64,000 bases of DNA from Halomonas citrativorans (lineage in GTDB: Bacteria; Pseudomonadota; Gammaproteobacteria; Pseudomonadales; Halomonadaceae), in NCBI RefSeq assembly GCF_900163645.1, contig NZ_FUKM01000058.1, positions 42,218 through 106,217 of the forward strand, read 5' to 3'. The first letter of the stretch is position 1. Each line of letters begins with the position of its first letter. Of this stretch, positions 18,623 through 27,565 are shown in pieces. The position numbers and the translations under genes are program-made. The notes below the pieces were generated by a model. It worked only from the letters and a program-made list of their open reading frames with translations, was not told where the DNA came from and ran no database searches.

Positions 18623-19831
18623 ATGCAAGACGCCTATATTTATGATGGTTTACGTACACCTTTTGGGCGGCATGGCGGTAGCCTAGCGGCTATTCGCCCG
18701 GATGAACTGCTGGGCTTGACGCTGAAAGCTCTGGTCGCCCGCAATCCTTTCGCCCTTGAAAGCTATGAAGAGGTATTGGCAGGCTGCACTAACCAGGCAG
18801 GCGAGGATTCCCGTAATATCGCTCGTCATGGAGCACTGCTGGCGGGCCTGCCTATCGAAGTGGCGGGGCAAACGGTCAACCGCCTTTGCGGCAGTGGTTT
18901 GGCAGCGATGATGGATGCCGCCCGTGCGGCCCGGCTGAGTGAGGGCGAGCTATTTCTAGCCGGTGGCGTGGAGTCCATGTCCCGCGCGCCCTATGTGCTC
19001 GGCAAGGCAGACTCCGCGTTTGCCCGCAACCAGCCGCTGTACGATACGGTGATCGGCTCACGCTTCCCCAACCCGTGGATTGCTAACGAGTACGGCAGCC
19101 ACAGCATGCCTGAAACGGCTGACAATATTGCCCATGACCTGAACATTAGCCGTGAGGCAAGCGATGCCTTTGCGGCTCGTTCTCAAACCCGCTACGCCCA
19201 AGCACTAGCCGCGGGTTTTTACGACGCTGAGATGATTGGCGTTGAGGTCCCTCAGGGGCGTAAACAGCCGCCATTATTAGTTGATAAAGATGAGCACCCA
19301 CGCCCGCAAAGCACCGCAGACAAGCTTACCAAGCTAAATGCCCTGTTTGAGGGTGGCGTAGTGACGGCGGGGAATGCTTCCGGCCTTAACGATGGTGCTG
19401 CTGCGTTAATTGTTGGCACATTAGCGGCTGGCGAACGAGTAGGTTTGCGCGCCCGTGCGCGTATTGTGGCGAGTGCTGTCGGCGGCGTTGCACCGCGCGT
19501 CATGGGCTTAGGCCCCGTGCCTGCTTCACAAAAGGCCTTAAACCGAGCTGGGCTTACGCTTGAGCAAATGGATGTCATTGAGATCAATGAGGCGTTTGCC
19601 GTTCAAGTGCTGGGTTGCGTACAGCAATTAGGGCTATCAGTTGACGACCCACGCTTAAATGCTAACGGTGGAGCCATTGCAATCGGCCATCCATTAGGTG
19701 CTTCAGGCGCACGCCTGGCTCTGACTGCATTGCGTCAGCTGGAGGCAACGGGAGGGCGTTACGCCCTGGTGACGATGTGTATTGGGGTTGGCCAGGGTAT
19801 TGCGACCATTATCGAGAGGCTCAACCCCTAG
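18623..19831 (+). CDS. Acetyl-CoA acyltransferase (thiolase)
   Basis: 402 residues, normal for thiolases. The active-site cysteine is Cys89 in VNRLCGSGLAAMMDAA. The conserved EINEAFAVQ, NANGGAIAIGHPLGASGAR (His) and MCIGVGQG (second Cys) motifs are all present. It cleaves 3-ketoacyl-CoA to acetyl-CoA plus a shortened acyl-CoA, or 3-oxoadipyl-type substrates (PcaF/PaaJ group). An SD-like GGGAG lies before the ATG. It completes the beta-oxidation set with the upstream dehydrogenase. Confidence 0.93.
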   Translation: MQDAYIYDGLRTPFGRHGGSLAAIRPDELLGLTLKALVARNPFALESYEEVLAGCTNQAGEDSRNIARHGALLAGLPIEVAGQTVNRLCGSGLAAMMDAARAARLSEGELFLAGGVESMSRAPYVLGKADSAFARNQPLYDTVIGSRFPNPWIANEYGSHSMPETADNIAHDLNISREASDAFAARSQTRYAQALAAGFYDAEMIGVEVPQGRKQPPLLVDKDEHPRPQSTADKLTKLNALFEGGVVTAGNASGLNDGAAALIVGTLAAGERVGLRARARIVASAVGGVAPRVMGLGPVPASQKALNRAGLTLEQMDVIEINEAFAVQVLGCVQQLGLSVDDPRLNANGGAIAIGHPLGASGARLALTALRQLEATGGRYALVTMCIGVGQGIATIIERLNP

Positions 19832-19951
19832 CCCCTCTTGGCGAATCCAATACCGCTAGCGCCTAGGTCGTTTCGTTGATAGCGCTTTGTATGGTTATTA
19901 AGCACTTATGCGATACTTGCCGCTATAAGACATTCTCTGCTGGAATTATTA

Positions 19952-20773
19952 ATGACCGCTATCGACAATACTACTGATGACCCGCAGATACCGGGAAAAG
20001 ATCGCAATTTCGTTACTGCATTGGCACGCGGATTAGAGCTAATGCGCGCCTTCGGCAATGGCGAGGAATACCTGGGTAATGCCGAGCTGTCCAATCGAAC
20101 AGGGATTCCACGTCCCACGGTTTCACGCTTGACCTATACCTTAACCCAGCTAGGTTATTTGCAGCATAATACTCACCTGGAGAAATACCGCTTAGGCCCC
20201 GGTGTACTGGCGCTGGGATATCGCTTTCTGGCCAATATGGGCATTCGTGAAGTCGCCCGTCCGCATTTGCAAAAATTTGCCGATGCCACGGATTGTAACG
20301 TGAGCCTGGGCGGCGCTGACCGTAGCGATATGGTTTACCTGGAGACGTGCCACGGTAGCGGTCCTTTAATCATTCGCTTGGACGTTGGTTCACGCTTGCC
20401 AATAGCCACCTCGGCAATCGGCCGCGCTTGGCTATGCGGCCTGCCTGAAACCCGCCGCCAACAGCTTCTTAAAGAGCTGGCGGAATTCCATGGTAAAGAG
20501 TGGCCTGCTCTGGAAGCATCCATTAAGCAAAGCATGGAAGATTATGCCCATTACGGATTTTGCTTATCCGAGCAGGACTGGCAACGTGATATCAGTGCCG
20601 TGGCGATGCCTCTTATATTAGAAGATGGCGCTGAAGTCATGGCAATCAACTGTGGGGGCTCAAGCCTACGCTTGGATCGCGACCGATTGGTTAATAATTT
20701 AGGCCCCCGGCTTAAAGAAGTCGCTGCTCAAATCAAGCAAGAATTAGCGCCAAAATATCGCTTAATGCGCTGA
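19952..20773 (+). CDS. IclR family transcriptional regulator
   Basis: 273 residues. An N-terminal winged helix-turn-helix (about 25-85: ALARGLELMRAF, LSNRTGIPRPTVSRLTYTL) is followed by the IclR effector domain (about 100-270; GSRLPIATSAIGRAWL and the final AMPLILEDGAEVMAINCGG). It resembles the PcaR/PcaU/PobR type that controls aromatic or dicarboxylic acid catabolism. It lies 120 bp after the thiolase and is the likely regulator of the neighbouring acyl-CoA genes; the paired palindromes at 16.9 kb are its candidate targets. The effector is unknown. Confidence 0.88.
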   Translation: MTAIDNTTDDPQIPGKDRNFVTALARGLELMRAFGNGEEYLGNAELSNRTGIPRPTVSRLTYTLTQLGYLQHNTHLEKYRLGPGVLALGYRFLANMGIREVARPHLQKFADATDCNVSLGGADRSDMVYLETCHGSGPLIIRLDVGSRLPIATSAIGRAWLCGLPETRRQQLLKELAEFHGKEWPALEASIKQSMEDYAHYGFCLSEQDWQRDISAVAMPLILEDGAEVMAINCGGSSLRLDRDRLVNNLGPRLKEVAAQIKQELAPKYRLMR

Positions 20774-20853
20774 GTATACTTTATCAGACTTCCCCTAACG
20801 ATTGTTTGAATGCATCATAGGCTCTAAACGTAGTGCAGCGTACAGGAGCAGAG

Positions 20854-21966
20854 ATGCCAAGCGAATGGATTACGCGACAGGGTGAAAAGCTCGTATTAAA
20901 GGGTGAGTGGACACTCGCCCATTACCAAAAACTTAAAGATGCTTCCGCCCCTTATTCAAAAACGCAACCAAACGATATATCCCTGACCGGTATTGAGCGC
21001 CTGGATACCGCAGGAGCCGCTGTCATTGTTGGCATGATCGGTATTGAAAAGTCTCGCGCAATAAGCGATTGGGCAGGCGAACTGCCCCAGGAACAACAAG
21101 CGCTTTTAAAGCGTATCGCTGAAGCGATGGATGCCCCGATAGAAGCCGTGCAGCATAGCTCCAACCGTCTCACTGATGCGCTGGCAAGTATTGGGGAGCA
21201 CATGGCGGGGTTATGGTCGCAGCAGCGCCAGTTGCTGGCCTTCATCGGGCTCGTCATCGCGACACTGGTACAGGTCGTTTTTAAACCAAAACGTTGGCGA
21301 ATAACTGCCACCGTCGCCCAAATACAGCAAAGCGGTCTTAATGCCGTTCCCATTGTTGCGTTGCTAACCTTCATGGTGGGTGCGGTCGTTGCTTTTCTGG
21401 GTGCCACCGTTCTCGAACAATTTGGCGCGACTGTTTATACCATTGACCTGGTGGCATTTTCATTTCTACGTGAATTTGGCGTTTTGTTGGCAGCGATTTT
21501 ATTGGCAGGCCGAACTGCCAGTGCATTTACGGCTCAGTTAGGGTCGATGAAATCCAATGAAGAAATTGACGCGCTACAGACGCAGGGGCTAGACCCTATT
21601 GAGTTATTAGTGCTGCCCCGGATCATAGCGCTTCTCGTTAGCCTGCCTCTGCTTACCTTTATAGGAATGATGTGTGGCTTAATGGGAGGCGCGCTCGTCG
21701 CAGTGCTCTCTTTGGATATATCAACGGGGCAATTTCTTTACATACTGCAAAAAGATGTCGCATTGAATAATTTCCTGGTAGGGATGAGCAAGGCTCCCAT
21801 ATTCGCCTTTGTTATTGCCGTCATTGGTTGTTTGGAAGGCTTCAAAGTTAGTGGTAGCGCGCAATCAGTAGGTTCTCATACCACGTCCAGTGTCGTGCAA
21901 TGTATTTTCATGGTTATTTTGATTGATGCACTTGCCGCCCTGTTCTTTATGGAGATGGGCTGGTGA
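20854..21966 (+). CDS. MlaE family lipid ABC transporter permease with N-terminal STAS domain
   Basis: 370 residues from ATG 20854, chosen over GTG 20833 because of the AGGAG just before it. The first 100 or so residues are a soluble STAS-like domain (GIERLDTAGAAVIVG). The rest is the MlaE permease with about five to six helices and the family stretch FGVLLAAILLAGRTASAFTAQLGSMK, NEEIDAL. It is the membrane part of an MCE-type transporter moving phospholipids or other hydrophobic molecules across the envelope. It overlaps the ATPase gene by 4 bp (GTGA). It joins in one chain what MlaB and MlaE do separately in E. coli. Confidence 0.9.
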   Translation: MPSEWITRQGEKLVLKGEWTLAHYQKLKDASAPYSKTQPNDISLTGIERLDTAGAAVIVGMIGIEKSRAISDWAGELPQEQQALLKRIAEAMDAPIEAVQHSSNRLTDALASIGEHMAGLWSQQRQLLAFIGLVIATLVQVVFKPKRWRITATVAQIQQSGLNAVPIVALLTFMVGAVVAFLGATVLEQFGATVYTIDLVAFSFLREFGVLLAAILLAGRTASAFTAQLGSMKSNEEIDALQTQGLDPIELLVLPRIIALLVSLPLLTFIGMMCGLMGGALVAVLSLDISTGQFLYILQKDVALNNFLVGMSKAPIFAFVIAVIGCLEGFKVSGSAQSVGSHTTSSVVQCIFMVILIDALAALFFMEMGW

Positions 21967-22802
21967 GCAAATCTACTGACTCCTCAAACCAATCACCAAG
22001 CCATTCGTCTGGACAACCGGTGATTGAAGTTCGCGGTCTGGAAAACCGTTTTGGTAACCACGTCGTCCATGAATCGCTGGACCTTGATCTACTCGACGGC
22101 GAGATTCTCGGAATCGTGGGCGGATCAGGTACGGGAAAATCTGTCCTTTTGCGCAGTATCGTGGGTTTAAAACGCCCCAATGCAGGCAAAATTAATGTGT
22201 TGGGCAATGATCTTAACCAGCTAAGCAGCAAGGAGCGCAGCCAGGTTGAGCGACGCTTTGGCGTGCTTTTTCAACAAGGCGCCCTGTTTAGCTCGCTTAG
22301 CTTACAAGAGAATGTGGCGCTGCCCATTATTGAGCATGCCAAATTACCACGAGAAGATGCGGAATACCTGGCGCGAGTAAAACTCTCGCTCGTGGGGCTT
22401 GAGCCCGAAGCTGCATTGCAGTATCCAGAGTCGCTCTCTGGGGGCATGATTAAGCGTGCCGCCTTGGCTCGCGCACTAGCGTTAGACCCTGACATTCTGT
22501 TTCTTGATGAACCTACTGCAGGCTTGGATCCTATTGGCGCCGCTGCGTTTGACCAATTGCTGGTCACTTTACGTAATGCGCTCGGTTTTAGCGTTTTCCT
22601 GGTAACACACGACTTGGATACACTTTATGCGGCTTGCGATAGAGTGGCCGTACTTTCTCAGAAACGTGTTTTAGTAACGGATACCATTCAAAATGTTGCC
22701 CGGACGGATGATGAATGGGTCCAGAACTACTTTAACGGGCCTCGTGGCAGAGCCGCCAACAAGACCGCCCACTCAAATGATCGTCAGCTAAGGAGTGAGT
22801 AG
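21963..22802 (+). CDS. MlaF-like ABC transporter ATP-binding protein
   Basis: 279 residues, GTG start coupled to the permease stop. Walker A is GGSGTGKSVLLR, the Q-loop LFQQGALFSSL, the signature LSGGMIKRAALARALAL, Walker B DILFLDEPTAGLDPI, and the H-loop LVTHDL. This is the MlaF/TtgC/PqiX family that powers MCE transporters. A polar tail of about 30 residues follows the nucleotide-binding domain. The MCE gene follows 3 bp later. Confidence 0.92.
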   Translation: MSKSTDSSNQSPSHSSGQPVIEVRGLENRFGNHVVHESLDLDLLDGEILGIVGGSGTGKSVLLRSIVGLKRPNAGKINVLGNDLNQLSSKERSQVERRFGVLFQQGALFSSLSLQENVALPIIEHAKLPREDAEYLARVKLSLVGLEPEAALQYPESLSGGMIKRAALARALALDPDILFLDEPTAGLDPIGAAAFDQLLVTLRNALGFSVFLVTHDLDTLYAACDRVAVLSQKRVLVTDTIQNVARTDDEWVQNYFNGPRGRAANKTAHSNDRQLRSE

Positions 22803-22805
22803 CAC

Positions 22806-23747
22806 ATGGAAACACGCGCTCATCACGTTTTAATTGGTTTATTTACAGTAATAACGGCGGCAGCGGCTCTGCTATTTACGCTCTGGATCAGCCATTCAGC
22901 GGGTCAGCGCGACTATCAAACGTACCGTGTCTTGTTTGAACGCAGCGTTAGCGGGCTGACAGTAGGAAGTGCAGTGCAATATAACGGCATCAGAGTAGGC
23001 GATGTAACAGCACTGAACCTAAACCCGGAAGATCCTCGTCAGGTTATTGCCAAAATTCGTGTCGAAAAAGAAACACCCGTCAAAGAAGATACCCACGCGC
23101 AACTAGCGTTTGCGAGTATTACTGGCAGCATGTCGATACAGCTCTATGGTGGAACACCGGATAGTCCTGCATTAATTGATCATGCGGGTGATGAAATACC
23201 TATCATTCATGCAGACCCCTCCCCGCTCTCCACTTTTTTAGAAGAGGGTAAAGAAGTGGTTGATAACATTAACTCAATTTTGGCCAATGTTAATAACCTC
23301 TTCGATGACAGTAATCGCCAGAATGCAAGTAACGTACTGACGAATATAGAACAAATTACCGAAATGATAGCGTCACAGCGTGAAGCGTTTGAAGAGAACT
23401 TAGCCCTATTAGGCACTGCATCACGCCAAGCGACCACCACGATGGCAAGCATTAATGTACTGAGCGAGCAAGTTACCCAGCTGCTCGAACAAGATGGACA
23501 AAACGTTATGCAAAATGCTGCCAATGCCAGCCAGGATATCGCCCGCGCAGCGCAGCGGATGGAGCAGCTGATAGAGCAAAATGCTGGCGCAGTTGATAGT
23601 ACGTTGCAAGGCACCCGCGATATTGGCCCTGCGCTTTCTTCACTGCGTTCAACGCTTAACTCATTGGATCGTATCGCCCGTGAGCTGGATGAAAACCCAA
23701 TTGAATTCTTGTTGGGTCGGGACCAGATAAAGGAATTTAGCCCATGA
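22806..23747 (+). CDS. MlaD family (MCE domain) substrate-binding protein
   Basis: 313 residues. It has one N-terminal membrane anchor (about 8-28), then an MCE domain (about 40-120; VSGLTVGSAVQYNGIRVGDVTAL), then a long helical coiled region (about 150-300) expected to form an oligomeric periplasmic assembly. It is the MCE component of the transporter encoded by the four-gene operon. Its stop overlaps the lipoprotein start by 4 bp. Confidence 0.9.
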   Translation: METRAHHVLIGLFTVITAAAALLFTLWISHSAGQRDYQTYRVLFERSVSGLTVGSAVQYNGIRVGDVTALNLNPEDPRQVIAKIRVEKETPVKEDTHAQLAFASITGSMSIQLYGGTPDSPALIDHAGDEIPIIHADPSPLSTFLEEGKEVVDNINSILANVNNLFDDSNRQNASNVLTNIEQITEMIASQREAFEENLALLGTASRQATTTMASINVLSEQVTQLLEQDGQNVMQNAANASQDIARAAQRMEQLIEQNAGAVDSTLQGTRDIGPALSSLRSTLNSLDRIARELDENPIEFLLGRDQIKEFSP

Positions 23748-24355
23748 ACTTACGCCCTGTTTTTGCCGTACTCATTGTATCAGTACTCTTGTTGAGCGCT
23801 GGGTGCTCCATCGTCCCTAAAAACGATCCGGCGACGCTTTATCGCCTACCCTCCACTAACGTGCCTGGCATAAACATGCCCTCCAATGCGGCGACTGAAA
23901 CATTGGGCATTGCTACACCAGAAGCCGGATATCTGCTGAGCGGTAATCGCATAGTGGTCTATCCGGAAAAAAATATCGTTAATGTGTATGAAGGCGCTCG
24001 CTGGTATGAAGATACCCCCGCTCTCGTTCAATCACGGTTAATAGAAGGTTTGCAGCAAAGTCAGCTCTTTGGCAATGTCGGAACCGATCAACTGCCCTCT
24101 CAGCTGCAGCTACTTAGCTCACTGCGTAGTTTTCAAAGTGAGTATGAAAATGGGCGCCCTAATGCCGTTATTCAGCTCGATGTCCAGCTTGTAACCACCC
24201 ATGACCGAATGCCTATTGCTTATCGCACTTTTACCACGACCAGCCAGGCAGCCGATGTTGATATATCTTCAGTGGTCGACGCCTTTGGCCACGCAAGCGA
24301 CACACTGGTTGAACAACTGATCACATGGCTGCAAGCCAACAGGTCTTCTTTTTAG
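23744..24355 (+). CDS. ABC-type transport auxiliary lipoprotein (PqiC-like)
   Basis: 203 residues with a lipoprotein signal peptide and lipobox LLSAGC. The mature protein contains SGNRIVVYPEKNIVNVYEGARW and VQSRLIEGLQQSQLF, which match the PqiC/auxiliary lipoprotein family associated with MCE transporters. It is expected at the inner face of the outer membrane and probably receives or delivers the substrate of the MlaEFD-like complex. It is the last gene of the operon, followed by a hairpin terminator. Confidence 0.87.
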   Translation: MNLRPVFAVLIVSVLLLSAGCSIVPKNDPATLYRLPSTNVPGINMPSNAATETLGIATPEAGYLLSGNRIVVYPEKNIVNVYEGARWYEDTPALVQSRLIEGLQQSQLFGNVGTDQLPSQLQLLSSLRSFQSEYENGRPNAVIQLDVQLVTTHDRMPIAYRTFTTTSQAADVDISSVVDAFGHASDTLVEQLITWLQANRSSF

Positions 24356-24378
24356 GCCGCTGCCTGACGCCACTTGTT

Positions 24379-24417
24379 GCCTGCTGATGTCTATCCGTAA
24401 GAGATCAGCAGGCTTTT
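24379..24417 (+). terminator. Terminator of the MCE operon, reaching into the convergent kinase gene
   Basis: A perfect 10-bp stem (24379-24388 with 24404-24413) is followed by TTTT. The 3' arm covers the stop codon of the minus-strand kinase gene (24405-24407), so the structure is shared by two convergent transcripts. Confidence 0.75.
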
Positions 24418-26252
24418 ATGTTTTTAACGTGTTCTCGCGGATTTTGTGGGTAGTAGCGCTCGGGCTGCCGCTCCAGGTGGGTAAAAAAGCGGGTGTCTTT
24501 ATAGGGCATCTTCATAAAACCAGAAACGCCCAAACCCTGGATCTGGTTAACCGCGTCTAAAATATGGGTAAGCAATGTTTGAAACTCGCGCTCCCTAGCG
24601 GGGTCAAGCAGTCGGTAATAACTGTGTATTTTAAGATGCTGAGGGAGCGCCTCGAAGATAATCATTCCGGTATGATGAATATCGTTAAGTTGCTGCAGGA
24701 TCGTCATAATCTCGGCGGGCAATATCAACAGCTCTTCCGGGTCGGGCCCATCTTCAAAATAGCTATGCTGGCGGCTCCTATCCTCCAGTTCTGGCACTGC
24801 GCTCATTTCGTAGTTAATCGCCATATCAGGCTGGCAGTAAAACGGCTCACGCTCCGTTTCCCGCTCTAAATGCAGCGTTTGGCGCGCATTAAACAAACAG
24901 CTTTTAAAAACTCCCTGCCGATGAATGGCGCGCGCCAAGTGAACCGTATTATTAACAGCTTCAATAAAGGCGGGCTTCACGTCTGGGTCATGCAAGTTGA
25001 GGGAAGAATCAATATATACCCCTTCGCGCTCCCAACGTACGGCCAGCCCTCCTACTACCGGATATTTACCCAGCCGACTTACCGAGGCTAAAAATGCTTT
25101 TTCTGTCTCGCCCATCCCCTGCATAAACTGTTTATAGTAACGGTCCAGCTGTACATCGTTAACCTCGTTGAGCGTTTCCTCAACGCTGGCTTCTCGCAGA
25201 AAAGCTTTGCGAGAGCTATACACCACGGTATCAATTTCCTGCTGCACAGAGCGAACCCATACGGGCACGAGAGGCACCTCGGGGCTGGGGGGGAAATCAA
25301 TCATTACAACGTTTGCCATGCGCGGCATTGTGTCGATAAAGTAACTGCCTGCGGTAAGGCGAACCTGCGGGTCGGGGTCCAGCATACCATCCAATGTACG
25401 GGCAAATTCCACAGGCAACCCCAGGGAGCTTGCGGGAATAGCGCGATGACCAAACCGGCACGACTGTGCTGATGCCAGCGCATACAACGTGCCCGCCACG
25501 CCTTGTTCATCAAAACGTGGCGAAGAGAGCGCGCCATTTAGCTGCTCTTCACCAATAAAATAGACGTCACCCAAACGTGCATTGGTTTGCTGTAGGTTAT
25601 CGGACATCAGCTCCATCACATTCGCCCCAACGAACTGTAGTTGAGCATCCAATTGAGCAAAAACAGACGATCCCCAATCAATCAGTGCAATAGACTCAGT
25701 GTCAGGGTCGAAGACCAGGTTGGAGGGTTTGATATCACCATGTACCACTGGCCGGCCATGGGCCCCAGCGTCGCGGCGAAGCGCGATTAAAATATCAACA
25801 AGCTGACGCGCTATACGCATAATCAAGCGTGGTGACAAACGTCCTCTTTTGAGGGATATCTGCTCCAGATTCCAACCGGGTGCGCGCTCCATGACTAAAA
25901 TCGACTGGCCTCTTGCGCGCTGGTAGGTGATTAACTTGGGAATGCGGGCATGCGACACTTGATCCAGCATAAACGCCTCTTCTTCGAGACGTTCCTGTAA
26001 GTGTGTAGGCAGCGTAATGCGAGAAAATTTGAACACATAGTGCGCCAGCGTATCGCCATTGGGCACGCTGCCAGAAAACACAAAACCGTAGGCGCCTTTG
26101 CCAATCAGCTCAATACCCTGATACCCCAGCTGACTAAGCTGGGCTTGGCAGAGCGCTACCCAGTCTTTAAGCTTTTGAGCATCATTATGGCTCAGCAGAT
26201 AGACCGACTGCTCTTCAGGTATATAAAATTGCTGTAACGGCGCCTGCGGCAT
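24405..26252 (-). CDS. Eukaryotic-type Ser/Thr protein kinase with unknown C-terminal domain
   Basis: 615 residues, soluble. Kinase features: glycine loop at 51-56 (GKGAYG), ATP-site Lys75 in YVFKFSR, catalytic loop VHGDIKPSN at 170-178 (HGD instead of HRD, Asp173 and Asn178 kept), and DWG at 192-194 in place of DFG. These residues suggest an active enzyme. The kinase lobe ends near residue 310. The remaining 300 residues are of no family I recognise. The start lies 20 bp behind the E2 gene of the branched-chain dehydrogenase operon on the same strand, so it is probably co-transcribed. Its target is unknown; a link to that complex is inference from position. Confidence 0.82.
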   Translation of the reverse strand: MPQAPLQQFYIPEEQSVYLLSHNDAQKLKDWVALCQAQLSQLGYQGIELIGKGAYGFVFSGSVPNGDTLAHYVFKFSRITLPTHLQERLEEEAFMLDQVSHARIPKLITYQRARGQSILVMERAPGWNLEQISLKRGRLSPRLIMRIARQLVDILIALRRDAGAHGRPVVHGDIKPSNLVFDPDTESIALIDWGSSVFAQLDAQLQFVGANVMELMSDNLQQTNARLGDVYFIGEEQLNGALSSPRFDEQGVAGTLYALASAQSCRFGHRAIPASSLGLPVEFARTLDGMLDPDPQVRLTAGSYFIDTMPRMANVVMIDFPPSPEVPLVPVWVRSVQQEIDTVVYSSRKAFLREASVEETLNEVNDVQLDRYYKQFMQGMGETEKAFLASVSRLGKYPVVGGLAVRWEREGVYIDSSLNLHDPDVKPAFIEAVNNTVHLARAIHRQGVFKSCLFNARQTLHLERETEREPFYCQPDMAINYEMSAVPELEDRSRQHSYFEDGPDPEELLILPAEIMTILQQLNDIHHTGMIIFEALPQHLKIHSYYRLLDPAREREFQTLLTHILDAVNQIQGLGVSGFMKMPYKDTRFFTHLERQPERYYPQNPREHVKNIKAC

Positions 26253-26272
26253 CTTGTGTCCTAAGCGTGCGT

Positions 26273-27547
26273 TTATCCCAGATAAAGCAGCATTGTTTCA
26301 GGCGCTTCCAAAAAGCCTTTCCACGTATTACAAAAGCGCGCAATGGTGCCGCCATCAATAAACCGATGATCTCCTGCCCAGGTAATTGTCATAATGGCGC
26401 GGCGCTGAACGGCGCCTTGCTCATCAAAACGCGGCAGCCACTGCGTTCTTCCTATCGCAACAATAGCCGCTTCGGGGGCATTAATAATGGGCGTGGCATA
26501 GGTACCTCCCAAGGCACCGATATTGGAAATACTGATCGTCCCTCCCTTTAGATCAGCCTGGTCGACGCGGCCTTCACGTGCAGCAACGGTCAAGCGGCCC
26601 ACTTCACGAGCGATTTCAAGCAACGTCAAATGCTCAACGCCTTTAACATTTGGCACTAATAATCCGGTTTTGCTATCTACCGCCATACCAATATTGCACT
26701 GAGGATAGTAGTGAAGTTCATCACCGGCTTCATTGAGTTGCGCATTAAGTATCGGCGTCTCGGCCAAGGCGAGTGCCAACGCCTTCATAAAAAAGGGCAT
26801 CAGCGTAAGGCGCTGCCCTTGAGCATCTGCCTGAGGCTTCAGCCGCTCGCGTAGCGCCAATAGCTCAGTAACATCAATCTCTTCGCCATAGTGAAAATGC
26901 GGAATAGTCGTTGCAGAGGCAACCATGCGTTTTGCCATCACGGCACGCACGCCGCGTAAGGGTTCTATACGTGGCGCGTCCTGCTCTGGGTCGTGAGCCT
27001 CGCCGATAGTAGACGCTGGCATGGCTATTGACGGCTCTACCTCGTTTTGGTGAATATGCGCCAGTACGTCTTCTTTAAGCACTCGGCCCTCTTTGCCGCT
27101 GCCAGCCAACTCGGTAATTGTTAACCCATGCTCTCGTACTAGTCGCCTTACCGCCGGGCTCGCGGGCACTTTGCCATAAGCTCCCTGTGCAGTTGGGTTA
27201 CTGGGCGGCGTAGCGACGGGTAACTCAACAGCGTCATCCGGCACATCCGGTAGCTCGCTTATTGGCGATGCATGATGCGAAACAGAGCGGCCTCCTTCCC
27301 CTTCGTTCTCATCCAAGCCTTGGTAGGCGTAGAGTGGAGCATGCACTTTGGCAATTTGCCCTTGTGGCACATAAAGCCGTGTTACCACACCCGCTTCAGG
27401 GGCAGTGATTTCCACCAGCGCTTTGTCGGTCATTACCTCAACGATGGGCTGGTCTTCCTCGATATGATCACCTTCCGCAACCCGCCACTCCACGACTTCA
27501 CACTCAACGATGCCTTCGCCAATATCTGGCAATTTAAAATCGCTCAT
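26273..27547 (-). CDS. bkdB: Branched-chain 2-oxoacid dehydrogenase E2 (dihydrolipoyl acyltransferase)
   Basis: 424 residues. One N-terminal lipoyl domain (1-77) has the lipoylated Lys42 in MTDKALVEI. A linker follows, then a peripheral-subunit-binding domain (about 135-170; ASPAVRRLVREHGL and GRVLKEDVLAHI), then the acyltransferase domain ending with DHRFIDGG (catalytic His394, Asp398). It transfers the branched acyl group to CoA. It is the third gene after E1alpha and E1beta; no E3 gene follows, so lipoamide dehydrogenase must come from elsewhere. A generic 2-oxoacid E2 is possible, but the E1 partners fit the branched-chain type. Confidence 0.9.
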   Translation of the reverse strand: MSDFKLPDIGEGIVECEVVEWRVAEGDHIEEDQPIVEVMTDKALVEITAPEAGVVTRLYVPQGQIAKVHAPLYAYQGLDENEGEGGRSVSHHASPISELPDVPDDAVELPVATPPSNPTAQGAYGKVPASPAVRRLVREHGLTITELAGSGKEGRVLKEDVLAHIHQNEVEPSIAMPASTIGEAHDPEQDAPRIEPLRGVRAVMAKRMVASATTIPHFHYGEEIDVTELLALRERLKPQADAQGQRLTLMPFFMKALALALAETPILNAQLNEAGDELHYYPQCNIGMAVDSKTGLLVPNVKGVEHLTLLEIAREVGRLTVAAREGRVDQADLKGGTISISNIGALGGTYATPIINAPEAAIVAIGRTQWLPRFDEQGAVQRRAIMTITWAGDHRFIDGGTIARFCNTWKGFLEAPETMLLYLG

Positions 27548-27565
27548 TGCTCTTCTCCTTGGGCG

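Noticed and set aside
24885..26250. Idea that the kinase is a pseudokinase because of HGD and DWG
   Set aside because: The catalytic Asp, metal-binding Asn and Asp and the ATP lysine are all present; HGD and DWG variants occur in active bacterial kinases.
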